30,309 nt of DNA from a virus. Positions within the stretch are counted from its first letter, which is position 1; each line of letters starts with the position of its first letter. Below the pieces are notes generated by a model. That model made no database searches and was not told the DNA's origin. It saw only the letters and a list, made by a program, of their open reading frames with translations. The position numbers and the translations under genes are program-made. This document shows positions 19,754 to 29,243 of the stretch, in pieces. The stretch is taken from positions 1 through 30,309 of the IMG/VR virus record IMGVR_UViG_3300025896_000132, one strand, 5' to 3'.

Positions 19754-20449
19754 ATGACAACGTATAACAAAAACACTTTAAAAACTTTCTTTCAAACTGG
19801 CGACACCCCGGATGGAAATGATTATGCAAATTTCATAGATTCTTATGTAAATATTGTTGAAACTGCAGAACAAACTTTAGCCGGAGCTTTAAACTCGCCT
19901 GAGCTTATTTCTGCAAAAATAAGTGCTGGTAACGTTAATATTACAGGCACTTTGAATGTAGTAGGTCAGTTTAGTGCTGCAAATCTATCTACAAATAATA
20001 TTACAAATGCTTCCAACATTTTAACAACCACCCTCTCTGCTACAGTTGTAAATTCTAATGCGGTAGTTACAAGTGCGGCTACAATATCTGGAGATGTTTC
20101 TGCAAATACAGGTACAGTGTATGCTTCTGCTATGCGCTCTACAAATGGCATGTTTGCGGGAGTGGGAATAGTATCTGCTGCAGGTTCTGCTCAAGCTACA
20201 GCGGCTCCTTTGATTAATATAATAAACAGAGGTAAGGGTGTAGTTGATGGGCAGACTACTGGTTTTGCAATACCTTCAAATAGAACTGGTTTAGTCCAGT
20301 ATTTATTCAATGAAGGTGCAAGTGCTAACTTATGGCCTCCTACTGGCGGTACAATAAACGGTCTTGCTGCGAATGCTGCATTTCCTCTGGTAGCAAGCGC
20401 AATGGTTACAATAGTTCATTTAACAGCATCAGCAATGGCGGTGAAATAA
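19754..20449 (+). CDS. Fibre-like structural protein with a shared N-terminal anchor
   Basis: 231 residues. The first ~30 residues (MTTYNKNTLKTFFQTGDTPD, then NDYANFIDSY) match the first ~30 of the glycine-rich protein at 26383 (K-T-x-[IL]-K-x-[FY]-F-Q-x-G-D-x-P, ending IDSY), suggesting a common attachment module. The rest is Ser/Ala/Thr-rich beta sequence with repeating VVTSAATISGDVSANTGTVYASA, related to the repeats of the fibre at 29243. It is likely a trimeric fibre or tail appendage. Position before the adaptor is a little early for a fibre. Confidence 0.55.
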   Translation: MTTYNKNTLKTFFQTGDTPDGNDYANFIDSYVNIVETAEQTLAGALNSPELISAKISAGNVNITGTLNVVGQFSAANLSTNNITNASNILTTTLSATVVNSNAVVTSAATISGDVSANTGTVYASAMRSTNGMFAGVGIVSAAGSAQATAAPLINIINRGKGVVDGQTTGFAIPSNRTGLVQYLFNEGASANLWPPTGGTINGLAANAAFPLVASAMVTIVHLTASAMAVK

Positions 20450-20450
20450 A

Positions 20451-21149
20451 ATGGGTTTAGGAGACATCAGATATACAGTATTAGAAGTAGTAAATGAAGT
20501 TCAGAGAAAACTTGGCTTATCTGAAACCTCTACGCTTACCCAAAATAAACTTGCAACGCAAATGGTAGATTTCATCAATGATATATGTGACGATCTTTCT
20601 GATTTTGGTAACTGGCAGGAAATGATGGTGAGTGCCAATGTAACTGCTGTTTCTGGTCAGGTTGATTACTTCATTAATACTTCTGCAAATATAAAAAATA
20701 TAGGTGATATTTATTTTACAAAAAGAACTGGTCCTTTAAGGAATGTGACGGTGCAAGAGATGCGTATTTTAACGCGTACAACCTCCATGGGTAATCCTTC
20801 ACAGTTCACGGTTTATGGCACGGATGTAAATGGAAATCCTAATTTAAGAGTTCGCCCTACCCCTGATTCAAATGCAGCCGGAGGCTTATTTTCCATACTT
20901 TATTATGTAAGAGCGCCATTGTATACTACTTCTGATACAAATACAGTAATTCCTTTTCCGGGGCAACTTGTGGTGCAAGGTGTTCTTGCAAAAGCAATTC
21001 TCAATGAATCAGGCGGTTCACCAACAGATCATTATACTAAAGAACAACAGGATTACCTAGAGGCGCGTAAAGAGGCGCTAAACAGATTTAATGGTGATAC
21101 AGGCTGGGATATTCAGTTTTCACCTAGCCATAGGAGGCGGCGTTGCTAA
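20451..21149 (+). CDS. Tail adaptor protein (T7 gp11 / P22 gp4-like)
   Basis: 232 residues. Helical N-terminus VLEVVNEVQRKLGLSETSTLTQ followed by FINDICDDLSDFGNWQEMMVSANVT, a layout typical of adaptor rings that bind the portal and carry the tail. A beta segment and a C-terminal helical hook (DYLEARKEALNRF) end it. The basic tail (SHRRRRC) overlaps the start of the next gene. Without structural search the exact family remains uncertain. Confidence 0.6.
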   Translation: MGLGDIRYTVLEVVNEVQRKLGLSETSTLTQNKLATQMVDFINDICDDLSDFGNWQEMMVSANVTAVSGQVDYFINTSANIKNIGDIYFTKRTGPLRNVTVQEMRILTRTTSMGNPSQFTVYGTDVNGNPNLRVRPTPDSNAAGGLFSILYYVRAPLYTTSDTNTVIPFPGQLVVQGVLAKAILNESGGSPTDHYTKEQQDYLEARKEALNRFNGDTGWDIQFSPSHRRRRC

Positions 21150-23188
21150 GTGTCAATTATCAGCTTCCTACAAATGGCCTTGGTACGGACTTTTCAGAAT
21201 TTGAAAGACCAATAACTTTTGCTGAAGCTTATACAAACAGATTTAGAAATATTACTGGTGGCGCGGAGCGCAGACCGGGAATGTTGCGTTGGAATAATGC
21301 TGTAACGGGCGGTCCAACATTAACGCGTTTACACGAATGGGTAGGTAATACCGGAACGGAAGTTATCTTATCTTCAGATGATTCTGGCAATATATACAGA
21401 TATGATGTTTCCACTTCAGCTTGGAGTACGGCAATAACAGGCAAAGCAGCTGTACGTTTAATAAGTGGTCAGGCTGAAGATAAATTAATATTTGTTAATG
21501 GCGTAGACAGGAATTTCTACACTAATGATGGCGGACAGACTTTTAGTGAATTAAAAGCTTTGATTGTTCGCGGTACACTAGCCGGAGGATCAGGTGCAAC
21601 TACAGTTGTAGATGGTGATATTTCCAACTGGATAAGCAATACTTTAGCAGCAAATAACGATATTGTTCATAATGTTACACTTAATGCATACGGAATTGTT
21701 TCAACTGTTGCATCCGCACAACTAACTATTACTGCAATAGGTAGTGCAGCCACGGGCGCAGGAGCCGCATCAAGAAATCAGGCTGCGGGCGATCAATATG
21801 AATTAATTGATTATGTTGATTTAAATATTATTCCACAAGCTTCAGGTTTAATAGATAACGTTGCAACTGCAACTACTGGAACAACTTCATCCGTTATAGC
21901 TGTTTCTGGTGTTAATTTTCAGAATACATCAATAAGAACTGGCGATTTTGTTTATAATACTACACGCGGAGCCATAGAAATAGTTGGTTCTGTCAGTGCA
22001 AATATTAATATTACTACGCCTGTCAGTGCGCAAACTGCTGGTGATGCGCTGGCTTTCTTTAAATCTGCAATGCCTATAGCTTCATGGGTTCACGTACATT
22101 ATGGTCGTGTTTATTATTTAGACTCAAGAGACCAGAGAACAACGGTTATTTCTGCTCCTGATGATCCCGAGGATGTTACGACATATCAAAGAACTCTTGA
22201 TGCAACCAGTTATAGCTTTGGAACACAGCAGCCAAGCGGTGATGTGCTTTTATCGTTAAGTACTTTCCAAGGATATTTTGTTGCTGCTGGAAGAAAGAAT
22301 TTATACATATATAAGGGTGCAACTCCTATTGCTGATAGCAGCGGAACAACAATAGATTTCGTTCCAACTGCTTTTTATCCCAATGGTATAGTATCCAGAT
22401 TTGGCCTTTCTACTAATGGTTCTGACCTTTTGCATATTACTGCTGAGGGCCTGCAATCAATCAATATTGGTAATATTTCTAATACAACTGTGCAAAATAA
22501 TGCATCCGTACCTGTGCGTACAGCAATGTTAAATGCGTTGGCGCAAGCATCTTCTGATAATATCCAACTTACATACTATCCAAGGCGTTCGTGGCTTATA
22601 TGCAAAATAAGCGATCAGGCTTACATTTTAAATACGAATCCTAGTTATGATACTGCGGGAAACCTTACTCCAAGTGTTTCGTGGCACTTGTATACTGGTT
22701 TATGGACACAGCAAAATCACTATTTTGTCCGCAGAAATGGTGATTTGCTTGCATGTGGTAATAATGGCAGGGTTTATTATCTTGATTCCAGTGCTTCTAC
22801 AGATGACGGAACTCAAATCTCTACAGAGTTAACTACTTCTTGGCTAAGGCTTGAAGAGCCGCAGAAAACGGTGCGTGTAAAGCAAGGGCAATATATAAAG
22901 CCTGTATTTGAATCGGGTGCAAATTTAGGTTATACTATAAATGCGGTGGCTGGCTGGGATAATTATTCCAGTGATTCTGTGATAGTTTCTTCTGCAACAG
23001 GCGGTCAGATAGGTAGTGCTGTAATTGGTACTACACCGATTGGAGCGGGGGTTTTTGCACAGGCAGATAAAACTCCATTGCGTTGGCGAGGTGAAGAGGT
23101 GAGGATTCAGTTCATTACAGAATCAAGCGCCACTCCTGATGTTATTACAGGCTTCACTTTATATGGTGATATTCATGGTATAAGGTAA
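21143..23188 (+). CDS. Tail nozzle / stabilisation protein (T7 gp12 or P22 gp10-like)
   Basis: 681 residues from a TTG start, fixed by AGGAGG about six bases upstream. The N-terminal block FSEFERPITFAEAYTNRFRNITGGAERRPGM is diagnostic of tail nozzle / stabilisation proteins of podoviruses. The body is a long run of beta strands with recurring Asp/Gly turns, as for a beta-propeller ring. It would form the tip that continues the tail channel and, if gp12/gp10-like, plugs it until infection. It overlaps the adaptor by seven bases. Confidence 0.75.
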   Translation: MLSVNYQLPTNGLGTDFSEFERPITFAEAYTNRFRNITGGAERRPGMLRWNNAVTGGPTLTRLHEWVGNTGTEVILSSDDSGNIYRYDVSTSAWSTAITGKAAVRLISGQAEDKLIFVNGVDRNFYTNDGGQTFSELKALIVRGTLAGGSGATTVVDGDISNWISNTLAANNDIVHNVTLNAYGIVSTVASAQLTITAIGSAATGAGAASRNQAAGDQYELIDYVDLNIIPQASGLIDNVATATTGTTSSVIAVSGVNFQNTSIRTGDFVYNTTRGAIEIVGSVSANINITTPVSAQTAGDALAFFKSAMPIASWVHVHYGRVYYLDSRDQRTTVISAPDDPEDVTTYQRTLDATSYSFGTQQPSGDVLLSLSTFQGYFVAAGRKNLYIYKGATPIADSSGTTIDFVPTAFYPNGIVSRFGLSTNGSDLLHITAEGLQSINIGNISNTTVQNNASVPVRTAMLNALAQASSDNIQLTYYPRRSWLICKISDQAYILNTNPSYDTAGNLTPSVSWHLYTGLWTQQNHYFVRRNGDLLACGNNGRVYYLDSSASTDDGTQISTELTTSWLRLEEPQKTVRVKQGQYIKPVFESGANLGYTINAVAGWDNYSSDSVIVSSATGGQIGSAVIGTTPIGAGVFAQADKTPLRWRGEEVRIQFITESSATPDVITGFTLYGDIHGIR

Positions 23189-23192
23189 TTTT

Positions 23193-23681
23193 ATGGAAGA
23201 ACTGCTTAGATTATTAATTCAAAATCAGCAAAGTCCGGCGCAGTCTTTGGCAAGTGCCATACCTGCGTTTTTATATAGTAGAAATCTGAATAAATATTAT
23301 GCTCCATCCCAAGCTCTTTTGGGTGCGCAAACTGATATTAATAGTCCTACTTATCAGAATATATACAAACAACAGAAGCAGCAAGGTCAACAAAATCTTT
23401 CCGAATCAGTTGCAGAATTAAGCAGGCAGAATAGGGTGCTTACCCGCATGGGTCGCTCCCCGTTACTTGATAATGAAAGAGGCGGGGAAAACATTTTTAG
23501 AAATGTTATACGTGGTTATCAGGATGTACAAAATCAAGCTGCTAATGATACGCAAGGCATATTACAGAATGCTTATCAAGGTCAATTAATGCAAGATCAG
23601 TTACGTGCACAAAATGGGGCAAAAAAATCTTCAGTGACAGGAAATATAGCTGGAAGCATAGCAAAATTATTTGGGTTATAA
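23193..23681 (+). CDS. Gln-rich probable ejection/internal virion protein
   Basis: 162 residues. Gln- and Asn-rich helices (NIYKQQKQQGQQNLSESVAE, QRAQN-like C-terminal stretch), with a central conserved-looking RMGRSPLLDNERGG and a hydrophobic end GNIAGSIAKLFGL that may touch membrane. This composition and its position after the nozzle fit a small internal virion protein that is expelled ahead of the DNA. No sequence family is named. Start four bases after the nozzle stop. Confidence 0.55.
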   Translation: MEELLRLLIQNQQSPAQSLASAIPAFLYSRNLNKYYAPSQALLGAQTDINSPTYQNIYKQQKQQGQQNLSESVAELSRQNRVLTRMGRSPLLDNERGGENIFRNVIRGYQDVQNQAANDTQGILQNAYQGQLMQDQLRAQNGAKKSSVTGNIAGSIAKLFGL

Positions 23682-23682
23682 T

Positions 23683-24867
23683 ATGGCAGGATTTAACATA
23701 CAGGATTTATTAAATAATCTTACCGGCGTTACGCTTAACCAACCTTCAACTGCGCTTTATGATGAACCTCAAGCCCTGACTGAATCCTATGATATTCCAA
23801 GTTTAGATGATTTGCAGCAACAATATTCAACAGGGGCTGATACAAATTCTTTTTATCCCGGAGGTATGGGTGGTGGCGAGGAAATTACTCAAGCTGCTCC
23901 ATGGATTGATCCTGATGCAAGTATAAGCGATAAGATACAACAATTTGTAGGTGCTAAGGAGCCGTCTAAGCCTACGGCAGCTGGCAGCATTCTTTCTTCA
24001 AGATTTGGTAACACTGGTGGCGGACCTTCATATTCTGATTATTCTCAAGCGATACAAAAATCTGCTTATGGAACTCCAACTGGTGCATTAGATATAGCAA
24101 ATTCTCGTTTTCAGAATCAGTTTAAAACTATTGCGGCATTGTCTAAAATGGGTGGCGTGAATAAAACACCTGCGGCAATACAAGAGTATGAATATTACAA
24201 TTCTTTACCAGAAGCACAGAAAAGAATATATCTGGAATCTAAAAGAAATGTACTTGGTCCGGGTCAATTTGTCGGAGCAAATGGAAATGCAGAGCTGGCT
24301 CCCGGTTTTGTTCAAAATAGACAAAATGTAAAAATGGGCGAATCGCTTGGGTCAAAAAGTGGTGAGAATCTTGCCTTAAATCAGCAAGCGTTACCGGGAG
24401 CTATGCAAGCTGGGCAGTTAGCATTAAAAACAATTGATGATGCCTTAATGCATCCCGGCTTTGACAAAAATTTTGGTATGTACGGAATGTTAAAAAACAG
24501 ACCAGGCTCTGAAGCCGCAAATGCAAGAACATTTATAGATCAAATTGGCGGTCAAAATTTCCTTACCGCATATGCTACTTTAAAAGGCGGTGGTCAGATT
24601 ACAGAAATAGAGGGTGCGAAAGCTGAGGTTGCAATTGCAAGATTACAATCGGCTCAATCCCCTGAATCTGCAAGGGCTGCATTAAATGACCTTAGAACTG
24701 TTATATTAACAGGTATAAATAGAGCGCAAATGCAGGCAAATGGTCAAGGCATGGAGTTTAATCCTTCAGAAACTCTTGCTCCAAACCAAGGTTTAACTCC
24801 AACGGGTAGAACTTCAAAGGGTCGTCCTGTTTATCAAGATGCTCAAGGGAATTTAGTGGTAGAATAA
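23683..24867 (+). CDS. Probable ejection/DNA transfer protein
   Basis: 394 residues from the ATG at 23683; a TTG at 23671 would only add four residues. The conserved C-terminal block reads ATLKGGGQITEIEGAKAEVA, then IARLQSAQSPESARAALNDLRTV, which I recognise from phage virion proteins in this genomic place. The N-terminus is a Gln/Asp/Pro-rich disordered region. No catalytic motif (for example lytic transglycosylase) is seen. It likely helps form the channel across the cell envelope with its neighbours. Confidence 0.6.
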   Translation: MAGFNIQDLLNNLTGVTLNQPSTALYDEPQALTESYDIPSLDDLQQQYSTGADTNSFYPGGMGGGEEITQAAPWIDPDASISDKIQQFVGAKEPSKPTAAGSILSSRFGNTGGGPSYSDYSQAIQKSAYGTPTGALDIANSRFQNQFKTIAALSKMGGVNKTPAAIQEYEYYNSLPEAQKRIYLESKRNVLGPGQFVGANGNAELAPGFVQNRQNVKMGESLGSKSGENLALNQQALPGAMQAGQLALKTIDDALMHPGFDKNFGMYGMLKNRPGSEAANARTFIDQIGGQNFLTAYATLKGGGQITEIEGAKAEVAIARLQSAQSPESARAALNDLRTVILTGINRAQMQANGQGMEFNPSETLAPNQGLTPTGRTSKGRPVYQDAQGNLVVE

Positions 24868-24868
24868 T

Positions 24869-26386
24869 ATGCCAAGAATAATTACAGAAGCAGATTTAGA
24901 TCCGGTTGAGCAACCAGTGCAGCAAATGCAACCGCAGGGTTTCCGTGTTATTACCGAAGCCGATCTTGATCCTGTTGAAACAGCTCCTCAAATTCCAAGC
25001 TCTCCTAATTTCTTTCAAAGAATGTCTCAGGATGCAACAAAAAGATACAATAAAGCTGCGGAGATAGGTAATGCTTATTACAATAAAGAGCAAACTAATC
25101 CAGAAACAGTATTCCAAGCTGGAACTAATGCAATAGGTGCTCTGGGTGATGTTGCTGGTAATATTATAGGAAGTGGCGCAAGATATGTTGATGATTTGGC
25201 TAATTATGCTGCTCCTGAAACTTATCAAACCGCTAAAGAAAACCTAGGACAAGCTGCAAATTATGTTGTGGAAAGTAAGGTTGGTGAACTGGCAAAAAAA
25301 GGCGTTAATGCTTATGAGAATTATGTCTCAGATAAACCCCGTGCAAAGAGAAATTTTGAGGCCGCAGGAACCGCCCTTACTTTATTGCCGATAAATAAGG
25401 CACTCCCTGCTGCGGGTGAAGCAAGTTTATTGGGGAAAACTGGTCAAAAGTTAGAAAATGTTGCTGAGAAACAAAAGATGCAATCAAAGAGTGAGTTTGT
25501 AAAAGACCTTATTTTGCCAGACGACACTTTAAAAGAAAGGCAAAGACGTGTTGCCGACACCGGAATAAATAAGTTCAGAACAAAAAAATATAATCTGAAT
25601 GCAAAAGAACAAGAAATTGCAAAAGAAGTTTCTGAAGTTAAGGGAGTTAGCAAAAACAGAACATTGCAGGAGAATTATAATTTTATTGAAGATGCAAAAA
25701 ATAAGGAAGCAGCTAATCTTGATAATATTCTGAAAAAAAGTAATATTGATATCTCAATTCCTGAGTATCATAAAGAGCTTGATTCTGTACTTAATAACCT
25801 TGCTGAAAACCCACTTATTACTGGTGATGCAGAAGTTACTGGTATTAAGTTGATTAATAAAATGAAAGAATTTGTTGATAAAAATCCTTCAACCGCTTCA
25901 GGCTTATTGCAAGCCCGTAAAGATTTAGATAATTGGGTTCGTTCGCAAAAAGGCGAAGGTGTTTTTGATCCAGCTAGAGAGGGGGCTTTATCTATTTCTT
26001 TAAGAGAAGTTCGTCAGGCGACTAATAATTTTATTGATTCAAAAGCAACCAATGTTTTTGTAAAACGCTCTCTTAGAAAGCAATCTAACCTATATTCAGC
26101 TCTTGATAATATTCAAGCAAAAGCAGCAAAAGAGGCTGATACTGCAATAGGTAGACTTGTTGCAAAAGCTGAGAAAGCAATTCCTGCAAAACACGAACTT
26201 GCAAAAGCTGCATTGATATTAGGGGGTGGAGGTGCTGCACTTGCATCTGGTATGGCACCTGCAGTTGGCGCTCTTGGTGCTGGCATTTATTTTGGTAAAA
26301 AAGCAGCAACTAATCCTGCTTTAAAAACAGGTACAGGAAAATTGTTTAAAGGTGCTGATAAATTAGTGCCTAGGAAGGGAAAATGA
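24869..26386 (+). CDS. Large ejection-type virion protein with repeated N-terminal motif
   Basis: 505 residues. An 11-residue motif ITEADLDPVE occurs at residues 5-14 and again at 28-37. It is followed by Ala-rich helices, a predicted coiled-coil middle (KNKEAANLDNILKKSNIDIS), and a hydrophobic C-terminal stretch (AALILGGGGAALASGMAPAV, about residues 452-471) able to span a membrane. This combination is that of proteins injected with the DNA to build a trans-envelope conduit. No muramidase motif is visible. It overlaps the next gene as ATGA. Confidence 0.6.
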   Translation: MPRIITEADLDPVEQPVQQMQPQGFRVITEADLDPVETAPQIPSSPNFFQRMSQDATKRYNKAAEIGNAYYNKEQTNPETVFQAGTNAIGALGDVAGNIIGSGARYVDDLANYAAPETYQTAKENLGQAANYVVESKVGELAKKGVNAYENYVSDKPRAKRNFEAAGTALTLLPINKALPAAGEASLLGKTGQKLENVAEKQKMQSKSEFVKDLILPDDTLKERQRRVADTGINKFRTKKYNLNAKEQEIAKEVSEVKGVSKNRTLQENYNFIEDAKNKEAANLDNILKKSNIDISIPEYHKELDSVLNNLAENPLITGDAEVTGIKLINKMKEFVDKNPSTASGLLQARKDLDNWVRSQKGEGVFDPAREGALSISLREVRQATNNFIDSKATNVFVKRSLRKQSNLYSALDNIQAKAAKEADTAIGRLVAKAEKAIPAKHELAKAALILGGGGAALASGMAPAVGALGAGIYFGKKAATNPALKTGTGKLFKGADKLVPRKGK

Positions 26387-27249
26387 CAGTACAATCAAAA
26401 ACAGTAATAAAATCTTATTTTCAGCAAGGAGATAAACCGACTGAGTCTCAGTTCAGTGACCTAATAGATAGTTATCAAGATTACTCTGCCAATCTGTCTG
26501 CTTTATCTGTTTTTAATACTAATGGTATTATAGTACAAACAGCATCGGGTGCATATGTTGGCAGAACTATAACGGGCACAGGATTCGTGACTGTAAGCGC
26601 TGGCAATGGCGTTACTGCTAATCCGGAAGTAAAACTAAATATTTCACCAGTGACACAGATAGCTTTTCAGACTTTTGTATCATCTGGAACTTATACCCCA
26701 ACTACAGGCATGGTTTATTGCATGGTGGAAGCTACTGGCGGCGGTGGCGGCGGTGGCGGCGGTATTGGCACTACTGCTGGTGCAGGAGGTGGTGGTGCAG
26801 GAGCTTATGGTCGCTCAAGATTAACAGCGGCTCAAATTGCTGGCTCACAAATTATTACTATTGGAGGTGGGGGCAATGGTGGCGGTTCATCAAGCAACGG
26901 TTCTAATGGGGGAACAACTACTATTGGAGCATTAGTATCTGCTGCTGGAGGCGCAGGGGGTACAGTTGCAAATGGTACAAATGGTGCTGCTGGAGGCGCA
27001 GGAGGTACGGGAGTTACTGCGGATATATCTATATCTGGCGGAGATGGTAGTTCTGGGGGTATTGGTACATCTGTAGGCGGAAGTGGTGGTTCGTCAAATT
27101 TAGGTGGCGGTGGCTTCGGCGGCGTTCCTAATGCTGGCGCGACAAACGGTAAAGCTTATGGTTCTGGAGGAGGTGGCGCTCAAGGTGGCGGCACGGGCGG
27201 TAATGGACGTGGCGGTATAGTTCTTATTACAGAATACTTATCGGTTTAA
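26383..27249 (+). CDS. Glycine-rich tail-fibre tip / adhesin-like protein
   Basis: 288 residues. Residues 1-35 share the anchor module of the protein at 19754. Residues ~45-90 carry a typical fibre motif (YVGRTITGTGFVTVSAGNGV). From ~95 on, the entry strand SGTYTPTTGMVYCMVEATGG leads into about 160 residues of glycine-rich sequence with GGGGG runs and repeated GGAGG, like the glycine-rich receptor-binding tips of some phages (S16 gp38-type poly-glycine domain). It likely binds the bacterial surface. Start overlaps the previous gene as ATGA. Confidence 0.65.
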   Translation: MTVQSKTVIKSYFQQGDKPTESQFSDLIDSYQDYSANLSALSVFNTNGIIVQTASGAYVGRTITGTGFVTVSAGNGVTANPEVKLNISPVTQIAFQTFVSSGTYTPTTGMVYCMVEATGGGGGGGGGIGTTAGAGGGGAGAYGRSRLTAAQIAGSQIITIGGGGNGGGSSSNGSNGGTTTIGALVSAAGGAGGTVANGTNGAAGGAGGTGVTADISISGGDGSSGGIGTSVGGSGGSSNLGGGGFGGVPNAGATNGKAYGSGGGGAQGGGTGGNGRGGIVLITEYLSV

Positions 27250-27270
27250 CAAAAAATAAAGAGGGATATA

Positions 27271-28701
27271 ATGAAAAATGCAGTTACAGATTTTGGTTTA
27301 GTAGGGGACGACTCAACAAATAATGATACCGCAATTGCTTCAATGATTACGGCAATTAATTCTAGCGGGGAATCTGTATTTTTCCCAAGGGGTATATATA
27401 GATTTAATTCCGTGTGGCCAGACATAACTGGAGACAATTTAATACTTTATGGCGAAGGAAAAGGTACTGGTGGATATCCCGGCCCTTCCAGTTCATCTTA
27501 TGGCACCGTATTTAGGCACAATGGTACTAGCGGTGATTCAATTACTTTAAATGGTACTCGTAATGTTCAAATAAAGGATATTTTATTCTGGCCAGTTAAG
27601 CATAAAACTTCTGGCTTTGAGATTAAAGTTGGCAATAGATCAACTGATACTTTTATTGAAAAATGCGATTTCTGGTATCCATATTCTGCCGTTGATGCAA
27701 ATACAGCTGTTTTTGTTAACATCAAAGATTGTTACATATTCGATCCATTTTCTCATAGCATAAGAGCTATAGGAGCAAATACTGATGGACAGCATTTAGA
27801 GGGATTATACCTCAATAATGTGATTTCATATAATTCCGGCCCCGCTGGAAGCGAGCCTGAGTTTGGTTCTTCTTGGCAAGGTTGGGCTGCGAGTACTGCA
27901 TATACTGTTGGGACCTGTATAGCTGTTAACAGTTACATATTCCAATGCGTTTACGCAGGAACTTCTGCTTCTTCAGGTAGTGGGCCCACCCTTCCTTCAT
28001 ACACAAATTCTACCGACAGAACTACGGTGTATGTAACAGATGGAACAGCGCGCTGGATATGGCTTGGTACAATGAACGTAGCTGGATTACTAATAGATTC
28101 TTGTTCTTATCATGTTGATGTTATGAATTGCAAATTCCTTACAAGCTGGAATGCGGTGCGTATAACTGACTCAATTAATGCTGCTGGTTCCATTTCTAAG
28201 TATATTCACTTGCATAATCTAGAATCAGATCATTGCTATCAGGATGTAATTTATATTGCCGCGGGCGAAATTATTACAATTGATAAATGTCAGCTGGAAG
28301 CATCTCCAGTAGGAAGGGGAATTTACATTTACTCTACCTGCAAGGGTGTTGTAGATATTTCTGGAAATTATATTTATGCAATGTCCGCTGAAGGAATTAA
28401 AGTAGAATCAGGTCCTAAATATATTAGTATTCGTGGAAATAAAATTGGAGGAAATGGAAAGTATTCTTCAAACACACTTTCTGGTATAAATATTGGTGCA
28501 AGTACTACAGATTTCCAAATAGTATACAATAGATGCGGTCCTGTATACGATTCTGGCGGAACGCAAAAATATGGTATTGAGATTGCAACTGGTGCAAATA
28601 ATTATGTGGTAACAGGCAATAATACTTTAGGCAATGGAACTGGCGGTATTCTTAATACCCCCGGAACAAGTGCTACTAAAGTAGTAACAAATAATATTTA
28701 A
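27271..28701 (+). CDS. Beta-helix tailspike (pectate-lyase-like) with an inserted probable carbohydrate-binding module
   Basis: 476 residues. Opens with the pectate-lyase-3 start VTDFGLVGDDSTNNDTAIAS and FFPRGIYRF, followed by right-handed beta-helix coils with many NxV/I rungs (ISIRGNKIGGN-type). An unusual segment at ~202-266 (SSWQGWAASTAYTVGTCI, then ending DGTARWIWLG) interrupts the helix and matches small CBM5/12-type carbohydrate-binding domains. The spike probably binds or cleaves a host polysaccharide; catalytic residues cannot be assigned. GAGGG upstream of the ATG. It is next to the adhesin, so together they define host range. Confidence 0.7.
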   Translation: MKNAVTDFGLVGDDSTNNDTAIASMITAINSSGESVFFPRGIYRFNSVWPDITGDNLILYGEGKGTGGYPGPSSSSYGTVFRHNGTSGDSITLNGTRNVQIKDILFWPVKHKTSGFEIKVGNRSTDTFIEKCDFWYPYSAVDANTAVFVNIKDCYIFDPFSHSIRAIGANTDGQHLEGLYLNNVISYNSGPAGSEPEFGSSWQGWAASTAYTVGTCIAVNSYIFQCVYAGTSASSGSGPTLPSYTNSTDRTTVYVTDGTARWIWLGTMNVAGLLIDSCSYHVDVMNCKFLTSWNAVRITDSINAAGSISKYIHLHNLESDHCYQDVIYIAAGEIITIDKCQLEASPVGRGIYIYSTCKGVVDISGNYIYAMSAEGIKVESGPKYISIRGNKIGGNGKYSSNTLSGINIGASTTDFQIVYNRCGPVYDSGGTQKYGIEIATGANNYVVTGNNTLGNGTGGILNTPGTSATKVVTNNI

Positions 28702-28721
28702 AGTTAATAAGGAGAATAAAA

Positions 28722-29243
28722 ATGGCACTTTCTAATAACTCGCCAAAAGATCAATTAAGCACTGTAATGTTGCTTGCAGAAATAGCTCAGGGTTTAGCTG
28801 CTCTTGGTAGTGAGAAGCAAATCGCAAAACTTATAAAAGATGCAAATGCACTATCTGAAACTGAGGTTGCTGAAGCTGAGGAAGCGCGTAAATCAATTGC
28901 GGAGTACAAAGCTTTAATACAAGAGCAAAAAAAGAATGCGGCTGATTTAGAGGCTACTCAGGATAATATTGATTTACGCGTTAGTGAATTAAAGTCCCTG
29001 CAAGCTAAATTAGACGAAAAAGAAAGTAATCTTAATGTAAGAGATAATGAAACAAAGCTAAAAATGAAAGCCGCTGATGATTTTAAAAAGGAACTTGATA
29101 AGAGACAGGTTGATTTAGAAGCTGGTAATGCTGCATTAGATATAGCCCTAAAAGATCTTGAAAAACAGAAAGAAATTCTTGCTGAAAATACAAATGCATT
29201 AAAGGCAAGGGAAGATAAACTTAAACTACTTATAAATGAATAA
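28722..29243 (+). CDS. Coiled-coil tail-region protein
   Basis: 173 residues after GGAG. Short N-terminus (MALSNNSPKDQLSTVMLLAE) then a nearly continuous coiled coil from ~45 to 170 (KSIAEYKALIQEQKKNAADLE; KELDKRQVDLEAGNAALDI). It may be a trimerisation or spacer protein between fibres, or a chaperone for the fibre genes beside it. The stop and the next start share bases as TAATG. Confidence 0.6.
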   Translation: MALSNNSPKDQLSTVMLLAEIAQGLAALGSEKQIAKLIKDANALSETEVAEAEEARKSIAEYKALIQEQKKNAADLEATQDNIDLRVSELKSLQAKLDEKESNLNVRDNETKLKMKAADDFKKELDKRQVDLEAGNAALDIALKDLEKQKEILAENTNALKAREDKLKLLINE

